This document shows, piece after piece, positions 41,015 through 49,207 of a DNA stretch of 64,000 bases. This DNA is from Flavobacteriaceae bacterium (GTDB lineage Bacteria > Bacteroidota > Bacteroidia > Flavobacteriales > Flavobacteriaceae). The stretch lies in NCBI GenBank assembly GCA_024743095.1, contig JANSXF010000015.1, positions 1-64,000 of the forward strand. Reading direction: 5' to 3'. The notes beneath the pieces were generated by a model, which was not told the DNA's origin, made no database searches, and saw nothing but the letters and a program-made list of their open reading frames with translations. Within the stretch, counting starts at the first letter, position 1; every line of letters starts with the position of its first letter. A program made the position numbers and the translations under genes.

Positions 41015-41059
41015 CCACATTTCTCCACTTAACACCACTTTTGTTAATAAATTCCCCAC
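41015..41059 (-). promoter_or_regulatory. probable MraZ operator: four GTGG direct repeats
   Basis: CCAC on plus strand at 41015, 41025, 41035 (10-bp period) and 41056, just upstream of the mraZ -7 box. Confidence 0.65.
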
Positions 41060-41195
41060 TTTTGATCCATTTCATCCGATTTGCACATGAAAAATGATTA
41101 TTGCGGCATGGGCCCAATTGAAATTAGTTTTGATCAAAATCAAAAAACTTCCTGCCGATAAACCAAAACCTAAAATCTTTGTGATATGAAATTCC

Positions 41196-41203
41196 TATAT
41201 TTG
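41196..41203 (+). promoter_or_regulatory. -7 promoter box TATATTTG upstream of alpha/beta hydrolase
   Basis: TAnnTTTG 26 bp upstream of ATG 41230. Confidence 0.45.
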
Positions 41204-41229
41204 CCCCTCTTACTACCAACTGACTATAG

Positions 41230-41994
41230 ATGGAAGAGCATTTAATCGAGGATGGCAAATACCGATATATAGAAAAGGGAGAAGGGACCCCTATGATCAT
41301 ATTACACGGTTTGATGGGAGGTTTGAGCAACTTCCAGGGCGTATCCGAATATTTCCCCCAAAAGGGATATCAGGTGCTGATTCCCGAATTGCCTATTTAC
41401 GATTTGCCTCTTTTGAAAACCACGGTAAAGAACTTTGCCAACTTTCTGGAAGGGTTCATTGAGCACAAAGGTTTAAAGGACGTCATCTTGCTTGGAAACT
41501 CTCTCGGCGGCCACATTGGCCTTTTGCACACCAAAATGTTTCCAGAAATGGTAAGAGCACTTGTAATCACTGGAAGCTCAGGCCTTTACGAAAGCGCCAT
41601 GGGCGATGGATATCCAAGACGAGGTGATTACGAATTCATCAAAAAAAAGGCAGAGGACGTATTTTACGACCCAAAGGTGGCCACCAAGGAAATAGTGGAC
41701 GAAGTTTTTGCCACGGTGAACGATAGAATGAAATTGGTAAAGACCTTGGCCATAGCCAAAAGCGCCATTCGCCATAACATGGCCAAAGATCTGCCCCACA
41801 TGAACACACCGACTTGCATCATTTGGGGGGAAAACGATACAGTTACCCCGCCCAATGTCGCAAAGGAATTTCACGAACTCCTGCCCGACTCCGACCTATA
41901 TTGGATAGAAAAGTGTGGCCATGCCCCTATGATGGAACATCCGAACGATTTTAACCATATCCTCGAAGCTTGGTTGAAAAAACGTAACTTCTAA
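41230..41994 (+). CDS. alpha/beta hydrolase
   Basis: IILHGLMGGLSNF, LGNSLGGHIGLL nucleophile elbow, CGHAPMMEHP. Confidence 0.9.
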   Translation: MEEHLIEDGKYRYIEKGEGTPMIILHGLMGGLSNFQGVSEYFPQKGYQVLIPELPIYDLPLLKTTVKNFANFLEGFIEHKGLKDVILLGNSLGGHIGLLHTKMFPEMVRALVITGSSGLYESAMGDGYPRRGDYEFIKKKAEDVFYDPKVATKEIVDEVFATVNDRMKLVKTLAIAKSAIRHNMAKDLPHMNTPTCIIWGENDTVTPPNVAKEFHELLPDSDLYWIEKCGHAPMMEHPNDFNHILEAWLKKRNF

Positions 41995-41996
41995 GC

Positions 41997-42611
41997 ATGA
42001 AAATCACCTCGGCAGAATTTGTAATGAGCAACTCCAATGTTGCCAAGTGCCCCAATGAGCCATTACCGGAGTATGCTTTTATCGGCAGGTCCAACGTTGG
42101 CAAGTCTTCCCTGATCAATATGTTGGTGGAACGCAAATCATTGGCAAAAACTTCTGGAAGACCGGGAAAGACACAGCTCATCAACCATTTTAAAATCAAC
42201 AATAATTGGTTTTTGGTGGATTTGCCCGGATATGGATATGCAAGAGTGTCCAAAAAGGACAAAAAAACATTTCAGAAATACATTACCGAGTATTTTCAAA
42301 AGCGGAAACAACTGGTATGTGGTTTTGTTTTGGTGGATATCCGGCACGAGCCACAGCCCGTGGACCTGGAGTTCATGGAATGGCTGGGAACCAATCAGGT
42401 TCCGTTTGCCATAATCTTCACCAAGGCGGACAAGCTTAAACCAGGTGCCATCGAAAGACAGGCCAATGCCTATCTTCAAAAACTATTGGAAGGAGCTTGG
42501 CAGGAGGCTCCCCCACATTTCACCACTTCATCCACCAGCCGAATGGGCCGGGAAGAACTTTTGGGGTTTATTGACGGTATCAACCAAGATTTTTTCAAAA
42601 GCAATACCTAG
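41997..42611 (+). CDS. engB: ribosome biogenesis GTP-binding protein YihA/YsxC (EngB)
   Basis: FIGRSNVGKSSLINMLV, VDLPGYGYARVSK, FTKADKLK. Confidence 0.95.
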   Translation: MKITSAEFVMSNSNVAKCPNEPLPEYAFIGRSNVGKSSLINMLVERKSLAKTSGRPGKTQLINHFKINNNWFLVDLPGYGYARVSKKDKKTFQKYITEYFQKRKQLVCGFVLVDIRHEPQPVDLEFMEWLGTNQVPFAIIFTKADKLKPGAIERQANAYLQKLLEGAWQEAPPHFTTSSTSRMGREELLGFIDGINQDFFKSNT

Positions 42612-42716
42612 GCCTCAAACCTTTACCTCCATCGATCAATTTGGTAAGAAATAGTTTGTTTTAACGACAAATCAACCAGCTAAAACTCAAGTTTTAATTT
42701 AATAAAGATCGATACA

Positions 42717-43445
42717 ATGAAATCTGTATTACACAAAGCAGCAACCCGTGGCCATGCGGACCATGGCTGGTTGAATTCGCACCATACATTTAGTTTTGCC
42801 GGGTATCACGACCCCGAACGAACACATTTTGGGGTACTCCGCGTACTCAATGATGACCAAGTGGCGCCCGGAAGGGGCTTCGGTACGCATCCCCACGACA
42901 ATATGGAAATCATTTCCATTCCCTTGGAAGGAGATTTGGAGCACAAGGATAGCATGGGCAACACTACCACCATTAAGGAAGGGGATGTACAGGTGATGAG
43001 CGCTGGCACCGGAGTTCAACATAGCGAGTATAACAAGAACAGTGATCAAGAGGTAAAGTTTTTACAAATTTGGGTCTTCCCGAACAAACGCAATGTGGAA
43101 CCCCGATATGATCAAATCTGCATTCGGGAGATTGCAAAGAAGAACGCCTTTTACCAAGTGCTTTCTCCTAACTCCGAAGATGGGGGTGTCTGGATCCATC
43201 AAGATGCTTGGTTCCATTTGGGGGAATTCGAAGATGGAAAAACGGATTCCTATCAAATCAAAAAAGAAGGGAATGGCGTGTATGCCTTCATCTTGGAGGG
43301 CGAAGTTGAAATCAATGGACAAAAGCTCGAAAAACGAGATGGATTTGGGATTTGGGACACGAACTCGTTCGATTTTAAATCCAATACGGACAGTAAGGTC
43401 TTGCTCATGGAAGTCCCTATGGGCTTGGACAACATAGGACGTTAA
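42717..43445 (+). CDS. pirin family protein
   Basis: WLNSHHTFSFAGYHDPERTHFGVLRVLNDDQVAPGRGFGTHPHDNMEI. Confidence 0.94.
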   Translation: MKSVLHKAATRGHADHGWLNSHHTFSFAGYHDPERTHFGVLRVLNDDQVAPGRGFGTHPHDNMEIISIPLEGDLEHKDSMGNTTTIKEGDVQVMSAGTGVQHSEYNKNSDQEVKFLQIWVFPNKRNVEPRYDQICIREIAKKNAFYQVLSPNSEDGGVWIHQDAWFHLGEFEDGKTDSYQIKKEGNGVYAFILEGEVEINGQKLEKRDGFGIWDTNSFDFKSNTDSKVLLMEVPMGLDNIGR

Positions 43446-43458
43446 GTCTACAAATAGA

Positions 43459-43480
43459 AAAGCCCCGATATCGGGGCTTT
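43459..43480. terminator. terminator after pirin gene
   Basis: Perfect palindrome AAAGCCCCGATATCGGGGCTTT. Confidence 0.7.
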
Positions 43481-43553
43481 ATCATACTGATTTTTACATA
43501 AATTTAAATTCCAAGCGCATTTTGGGTATTTTAGGGCCATAAACAGGACATAA

Positions 43554-44054
43554 ATGGCCCAAAAAGCATCGAACCAATTCACTCCAGGAGGATTTATTAA
43601 GGTAATGTCCTTTTTACATCTCGGGATCACAACGACCCCTGTGATATTGGCCATCCTATTCTATTTTAATGCAGACGCCCCAGAGCTCAGCACTTCCGAC
43701 ACATACGATATATTTTTGGCCATAGTACCGATGGTAGCCTTGGCAAGCATTTTCTTGGGAGATCTCATCTTCAAAAAAATATTGGGGTCCGTATCCCAAA
43801 AGAACGGGCTCAGGGAAAAGTTGACGAAATTCCAAACGGCCTCGATCATAAAATACGCTTTATTGGAGGGAGCCTCGCTTTTTAGTATCGTTATTTTTTC
43901 AAACACCCAAAATCCAACTTACTTGATCATCGGTGCGGTACTGATCGGTTATTTATATCTACAAAGACCGACCAAACAGAAAATTGAGGGTGCCCTCGAC
44001 CTTAAAGGAGCTGAAAAGGCCAAGTTCGGCCGTACACACGAACCCGTTGATTAA
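43554..44054 (+). CDS. hypothetical membrane protein
   Basis: 166 aa ORF with about four hydrophobic segments. Confidence 0.65.
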   Translation: MAQKASNQFTPGGFIKVMSFLHLGITTTPVILAILFYFNADAPELSTSDTYDIFLAIVPMVALASIFLGDLIFKKILGSVSQKNGLREKLTKFQTASIIKYALLEGASLFSIVIFSNTQNPTYLIIGAVLIGYLYLQRPTKQKIEGALDLKGAEKAKFGRTHEPVD

Positions 44055-44056
44055 CG

Positions 44057-44392
44057 CTACTTTTTCAACTCCAATTTTTCCGCAAAATATTCGCAAAAAT
44101 CCTTCATGGTAGCTGTCATTTTTTCATCTTGTGTGGCCTTGTAAAAAGTATCGGCCAAGGTTACCAAGGTCTGGTGAAAAAAGACTTTCATCTCATCCAC
44201 TGGCATATCCTTGGTCCACAAATCTATTTTTAAGGATTCCTGATTTTTGCTGTCCCAAACGGACAACAACATGGCTTTGGCCTCTTCTTCATTAATACCG
44301 CCATCCTGTGCCGACCAAGTTAATTCCTCGGGCACCCGGTTCTCATCCAACCCGACCTTTAAGGTTATTTCCGAAGTATGTTCTACTGCCAT
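44057..44392 (-). CDS. gldC: gliding motility protein GldC
   Basis: ITLKVGLDENRVPEELTWSAQDGG; adjacent to gldB. Confidence 0.88.
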   Translation of the reverse strand: MAVEHTSEITLKVGLDENRVPEELTWSAQDGGINEEEAKAMLLSVWDSKNQESLKIDLWTKDMPVDEMKVFFHQTLVTLADTFYKATQDEKMTATMKDFCEYFAEKLELKK

Positions 44393-45382
44393 TTATCTTT
44401 TTGGTTTGTAATTTGACTGTTTTAAAATTTCGTCTGCGGGCGTATCCAGCATTTGTCCAAGTCCTGTATTGGTCTTTTCCATAAAGGCCCTCACAATCTG
44501 CCATCCCATATATCTGCCCAAACGACCTGGCGACTCATTGTCCAATTCCAGCCCGAACTTTGTAAAAGGTGCTGGGTCCAAAAACTTTCGGTCCAATCCA
44601 GTATCGGTACTATACAATAATTCCCGCTCTACAAAATATTTCCACATCTGTTCCTCATTCGTCCTTGCCCACTCTATTTCTTCTTCGGAGTATCCTATTT
44701 TTTGGGCATCTGAAGCAGAAGGAATCAATTTATCCTTTAAATAAAGTTCCTTTCCATAGTAGACCATTCTCGACAATAAAGTTCGGTTACCCGGATAGGA
44801 AATAACCTTTTTGGCAAAAGCACTGGCCACATCCGATGTCAAGAATTTTTTATCCAATGATGATGCAATATATCTTTGCATGCCTTCATAAAAATGATGG
44901 TCTTCACCCAAATAATTATCAAGTCCTATCAATAATAAAGAGTCTACCAAAATGATGCGGCTTTCGTAACGCACATCAGAGGTCAATGTTACAATATGGG
45001 GCGTTTCGGTTGCCGGAAAATAATATTTGACATGCTTAAAGAGTGATTCCAAATCTGCTGATTCCTGTTGAAAATCCCCAAATTCCTTTGCCACTTCTTG
45101 GGAAAGTTCAATTTGAAGGGTGTCCGTTAATTTGGCCGACCAAACACTATCTGCAAACTGTTCGGGAAACAAATAGGGATACTTTGCTTTCAATTTGGGA
45201 ATCTCTTGAGCGGAAGCATTTGCAAATTCCCGATCGAACCTTGAGACTTTCAAATCCATTGGAATTTTGGCGATTTCCTGTTCTGTCCTATCAGTTTCAC
45301 CACATGATGAAATCACCAAAATCATCACCAAAACAAAACATCTGAATACAAGAATGGTAAAGTATTTGAACAACCGCTTCAT
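44393..45382 (-). CDS. gldB: gliding motility lipoprotein GldB
   Basis: MKRLFKYF...VMILVISSCGETDRT lipobox; adjacent gldC; start chosen to avoid overlap with nadE. Confidence 0.87.
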   Translation of the reverse strand: MKRLFKYFTILVFRCFVLVMILVISSCGETDRTEQEIAKIPMDLKVSRFDREFANASAQEIPKLKAKYPYLFPEQFADSVWSAKLTDTLQIELSQEVAKEFGDFQQESADLESLFKHVKYYFPATETPHIVTLTSDVRYESRIILVDSLLLIGLDNYLGEDHHFYEGMQRYIASSLDKKFLTSDVASAFAKKVISYPGNRTLLSRMVYYGKELYLKDKLIPSASDAQKIGYSEEEIEWARTNEEQMWKYFVERELLYSTDTGLDRKFLDPAPFTKFGLELDNESPGRLGRYMGWQIVRAFMEKTNTGLGQMLDTPADEILKQSNYKPKR

Positions 45383-45415
45383 TTTTAAGGGCACAGGGTT
45401 TAAATTTACAGGGCA

Positions 45416-45423
45416 CAAAGGTA
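45416..45423 (-). promoter_or_regulatory. -7 promoter box TACCTTTG for gldBC
   Basis: CAAAGGTA on plus strand in the gldB/nadE divergent gap. Confidence 0.45.
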
Positions 45424-45448
45424 ATTTATAGAATCTAAATAGTATGAT

Positions 45449-46237
45449 ATGCAAACAGAAAAGGTAATCGCCCATATTGTTGATTGGTTAAAAACATACG
45501 CCGAAAATGCAAAATGTAAAGGTTTTGTCATTGGTGTATCAGGAGGAATAGATTCTGCCGTGACCTCTACGCTATGTGCCAAGACCGGGTTGGACCTTTT
45601 GTGCTTGGAAATGCCCATTCACCAAGGCGAAAACCAAGTCACCCGTGCTGACAGGCACATTGATTGGTTGATGGAGAATTTTCAGAACGTTTCCAGACAG
45701 CCCGTTGACCTGACCCCTGTTTTTGACAGCTTGGTTGATTCCTTTCCAAAGGTGGAAAAGGAGGAAGACAGGTTCATGTCCCTAGCAAATACACGTGCAA
45801 GGCTTCGTATGACGACGCTCTACTATTTTGCGGCCCTCAAAGGATATTTGGTTGCCGGGACCGGGAACAAAGTGGAAGATTTCGGCATTGGGTTCTACAC
45901 AAAATATGGTGATGGAGGAGTTGACCTCAGCCCTATTGCCGACCTGGTCAAAACCGAGGTTTATGAGCTTGGAGGTGTACTTGGAGTAAATCAGGACATT
46001 ATGGAAGCAGCCCCAACAGATGGCCTATGGGGAGATAGCAGAACCGATGAGGACCAAATCGGAGCATCGTACCCAGAATTGGAATGGGCCATGGAAATGG
46101 ATAACCAAGGTAAGACCGATGAAGATTTTTCCGACAGGGAAAAAGAAATTTTCATCATATATAAAAGATATAATACCGCAAACAAGCATAAGATGGTTCC
46201 TATACCTATTTGCGAGATTCCAAATGAATTAAAGTAG
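45449..46237 (+). CDS. nadE: NAD(+) synthase
   Basis: GFVIGVSGGIDSAVTSTLCAKTG, GTGNKVEDFGIGFYTKYGDGGVD. Confidence 0.95.
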   Translation: MQTEKVIAHIVDWLKTYAENAKCKGFVIGVSGGIDSAVTSTLCAKTGLDLLCLEMPIHQGENQVTRADRHIDWLMENFQNVSRQPVDLTPVFDSLVDSFPKVEKEEDRFMSLANTRARLRMTTLYYFAALKGYLVAGTGNKVEDFGIGFYTKYGDGGVDLSPIADLVKTEVYELGGVLGVNQDIMEAAPTDGLWGDSRTDEDQIGASYPELEWAMEMDNQGKTDEDFSDREKEIFIIYKRYNTANKHKMVPIPICEIPNELK

Positions 46238-46271
46238 CGATTCGTCCGAAAAATCCCAGTATAAGACGAAA

Positions 46272-46296
46272 AAAACCATAGAAAAACTATGGTTTT
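46272..46296. terminator. terminator-like hairpin after nadE
   Basis: AAAACCATAG-AAAAA-CTATGGTTTT perfect 10-bp stem. Confidence 0.6.
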
Positions 46297-46395
46297 AAGA
46301 AAAAAGTTACAATTTTACATGATTAAATTGTTATCTTGCTCGCTATATACTTTAAGTATTAGCAGCTAACCATTCACTAAATAAACCGTTTCATA

Positions 46396-47025
46396 ATGAT
46401 TAAAGTATTGATTGCTGACAACCATCCTATTGTTAGGCTTGGTATAAGACAGGTACTTGAAACGAGCTCAGATATTGAAGTCATTGCAGATGTATCTACT
46501 ACAGAAGAGCTTTTTAAAACACTAAAGGACGTAAATCCAGACGTTGTTATTTTAGAAATGGATATTCCGGAAATCAACGGAATCGCCACCCTAAGAAAAA
46601 TGAAACTGGAATTTCCGGACATCAAAACACTAATGTACAGTGGGCAGTCCGAAGATGTTTACGCCCTGAGCACTATTCGCGCCGGAGCATTTGGATACTT
46701 ATCCAAAACTGCTGATCTGGAATACATTATCTCAGCAGTCAAAAAAGTAAGTGAAGGCAATATGTTCATCACCAATGAACTGGCCCAACGCCTTGCTTTT
46801 GACGAAGGAACTCAAAAACCGCGCAGATTCTTTAGAAAACTTTCTTCCAGAGAGGTCGAAGTACTTAAATTATTGGCAAGCGGCAAAAGAAACAAAGAAG
46901 TTGCCGAGGGGTTGAACCTTAACGAAAAAACAGTAAGTACATACAAAGCCCGTTTGATGAAGAAATTGAACGTGGATAATTTAGTAGATCTGCTACAACA
47001 GGCCAAAGCCCTGGAACTATATTAG
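46396..47025 (+). CDS. NarL/LuxR-type response regulator, atypical receiver (Glu at phospho-acceptor position)
   Basis: Receiver LIADNHPIV...VVILEMDIPEING...GYLSK plus HTH LSSREVEVLKLLASGKRNKEVAEGLNLNEKTVSTYKARLMKKL. Confidence 0.92.
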   Translation: MIKVLIADNHPIVRLGIRQVLETSSDIEVIADVSTTEELFKTLKDVNPDVVILEMDIPEINGIATLRKMKLEFPDIKTLMYSGQSEDVYALSTIRAGAFGYLSKTADLEYIISAVKKVSEGNMFITNELAQRLAFDEGTQKPRRFFRKLSSREVEVLKLLASGKRNKEVAEGLNLNEKTVSTYKARLMKKLNVDNLVDLLQQAKALELY

Positions 47026-47054
47026 GAATACCCAACCAAACCAACTATTGTGGG

Positions 47055-47090
47055 AACCCCTTTCAAAGCAAAATTTTGGAAGGGGTTTTA
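47055..47090. terminator. terminator between convergent response regulator gene and dnaG
   Basis: AACCCCTTTC...GGAAGGGGTTTT. Confidence 0.65.
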
Positions 47091-47094
47091 TAAT

Positions 47095-49068
47095 TTAAGA
47101 AAGTACACGGTTCAATTTAGCGTTCAACAATTTGTTGAGCTGTAGATAGTTCATGATCTCTTCCAAAATTTCTGTGTGGTCCCCTTGGCTATCCTGTGTT
47201 CTTTCCTTTAATTTTTCAATTCGGCTCTTTATCAAATTACAGCGCAGGGTAAGTATGGTCTCGCCCACCAATTGGGCCACACCTACTTGCTTTTCCTTTG
47301 GATAAATGTCCCTGCGCTCCCAATCGTGAAGTACGTACTGCTCCTCCTCCATTAAAATGGAAGATACTTGAGATACGGTTTCTTGGTCCAAATCCGATAA
47401 AAAGGTATTGACCGAAAAATTGGAATCTTCGTTCAGCCGTTCTATCAACTTATAATAGATAATCTTGAACTGTTCATTGCTCAGTTCAATTTCATCTTCC
47501 TGAAGATCCAAATACACCTTTTCATACACCCTTGCCCGAGAAACTTCGGGTTCCAACACCAATTCGCCCTCATCGTTTTCCTTGAGCACCAAATCTTCAA
47601 ATTCCTGTTTTTGATTTCCATAAAGTAACAGCACCTCAATGATTTTTCGCTCCAATTCATACTGCACATCCACCTTCTCGACTACAGCATCGTTCTTTAC
47701 GACTTCAAAGGTTTTTTGCTCCTGCTTTGTCTTTTTTGAAGCATCCGTTTGCTGTTTCTTATCAATCTGTGCCAATGTATTGTATAGAACATCCTCGGAA
47801 ATCTGCATGATTTTTGCACATTCCTGCACGTAGATTTCTTGTCGGATGCGATCTGGGATCTTGCTAATGCTATTGACAATATCTCGGACCGTATCGGCTC
47901 GCTTAATGGGATCGTTGGCGGCCTCTTTGGCCAACAATGAAGTCTTGAACTGAATGAAGTCCTTGCCATTTTCACCCAAATACCCCACCAAATCCTCATA
48001 TGTGTTGTTCTTGGCAAAACTATCGGGATCCTCTCCCTCTGGGAATGTGCAGATTTTTACGTTCATGCCCTGTTCCAAAATAAGGTCGATACCACGAAGG
48101 GAAGCACGCAACCCGGCCGCATCACCATCAAAAAGTACGGTGATGTTTTTGGTAAGCCTATTGATGAGCCGTATCTGCTCAGGGGTCAGTGCCGTTCCAC
48201 TCGAGGACACCACATTTTCCACCCCTCGCTGGTACATTTGGATCACATCCGTGTACCCTTCCACCAAAAAACAATGATCCTCCTTGGCTATAGCTTGCTT
48301 GGCATGGTAAATACCGTACAACACCTTGCTTTTGTGATAGATTTCGCTCTCTGGCGAGTTTAAATATTTTGCGGCTTTTTTATCATTGGTCAAAATACGG
48401 CCCCCAAAGCCCAATACACGACCGCTCATGGAGTGGATGGGAAACATGACCCGCCCCTTGAACCTATCAAATTTTCTGCTTTCACCGCCAGCCTGCTCCT
48501 TAACGATGGTAAGACCCGTTTTTTCCAGAAATTCCAATTGGTAGCCTTTATCGAGTGCTGTTGTGGTAAAGGCATCCCATTCATTCAGACCAAAGCCCAG
48601 ACCAAACCTCTTAATGGTCTGGTCCGTGAAGCCGCGCTCTTTAAAATAAGTTAGCCCAATGGCTTTGCCAAGTTCCGTATTCCAAAGCGTTTCAGCGAAG
48701 TATTTTTGAGCATACTCTGACACCAAATACATACTCTCCCGCTCATTGGCCTGCTCCTTTTGCTCATCCGTCCGCTCGGTCTCTTCTACCTCAATGTTAT
48801 ACTTTTTTGCCAAATATTTAATAGCTTCGGGATAGGTAAAATGCTCGTGCTCCATCAAAAAGGCCACCACATTGCCTCCCTTTCCACTACTGAAATCCTT
48901 CCAGATCTGCTTTACAGGGGAAACCATGAAACTGGGAGTACGCTCATCGGTAAAGGGACTCAGCCCTTTAAAGTTGGAACCTGATTTCTTCAATTGTACA
49001 AAATCACCGATCACCTCTTCCAATCGGGCGGTTTCGTATACTTGGTCTATCGTGGTTTTTGAAATCAA
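47095..49068 (-). CDS. dnaG: DNA primase
   Basis: LKKSGSNFKGLSPFTDERTPSFMVSP, FGGRILTNDKKAAKYLNSPES, VEGYTDVIQMYQ, VLFDGDAAG. Confidence 0.95.
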   Translation of the reverse strand: MISKTTIDQVYETARLEEVIGDFVQLKKSGSNFKGLSPFTDERTPSFMVSPVKQIWKDFSSGKGGNVVAFLMEHEHFTYPEAIKYLAKKYNIEVEETERTDEQKEQANERESMYLVSEYAQKYFAETLWNTELGKAIGLTYFKERGFTDQTIKRFGLGFGLNEWDAFTTTALDKGYQLEFLEKTGLTIVKEQAGGESRKFDRFKGRVMFPIHSMSGRVLGFGGRILTNDKKAAKYLNSPESEIYHKSKVLYGIYHAKQAIAKEDHCFLVEGYTDVIQMYQRGVENVVSSSGTALTPEQIRLINRLTKNITVLFDGDAAGLRASLRGIDLILEQGMNVKICTFPEGEDPDSFAKNNTYEDLVGYLGENGKDFIQFKTSLLAKEAANDPIKRADTVRDIVNSISKIPDRIRQEIYVQECAKIMQISEDVLYNTLAQIDKKQQTDASKKTKQEQKTFEVVKNDAVVEKVDVQYELERKIIEVLLLYGNQKQEFEDLVLKENDEGELVLEPEVSRARVYEKVYLDLQEDEIELSNEQFKIIYYKLIERLNEDSNFSVNTFLSDLDQETVSQVSSILMEEEQYVLHDWERRDIYPKEKQVGVAQLVGETILTLRCNLIKSRIEKLKERTQDSQGDHTEILEEIMNYLQLNKLLNAKLNRVLS

Positions 49069-49207
49069 GGCGTTCTCTTAAAATAGCTGTTAAAGGTAAG
49101 TAAAAACAAAGTTTTGAAGAATGCAAAAAGGAATTCCCTCTGTAAGATTTTAGTATCTTAGGAGCACCTTGCATAACTGCGGTACATTTTAATGTTAAAT
49201 TGATTTT

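Noticed and set aside
41087-41161. 24-codon ORF MKNDYCGMGPIEISFDQNQKTSCR
   Set aside because: Too short, no promoter box at a sensible distance, spans the TTTTGATCAAAA palindrome; probably chance.
42664-42695. Palindrome TAAAACT-CA-AGTTTTA upstream of the pirin gene
   Set aside because: Short and AT-only arms; expected by chance in AT-rich spacer and not positioned on a clear promoter.
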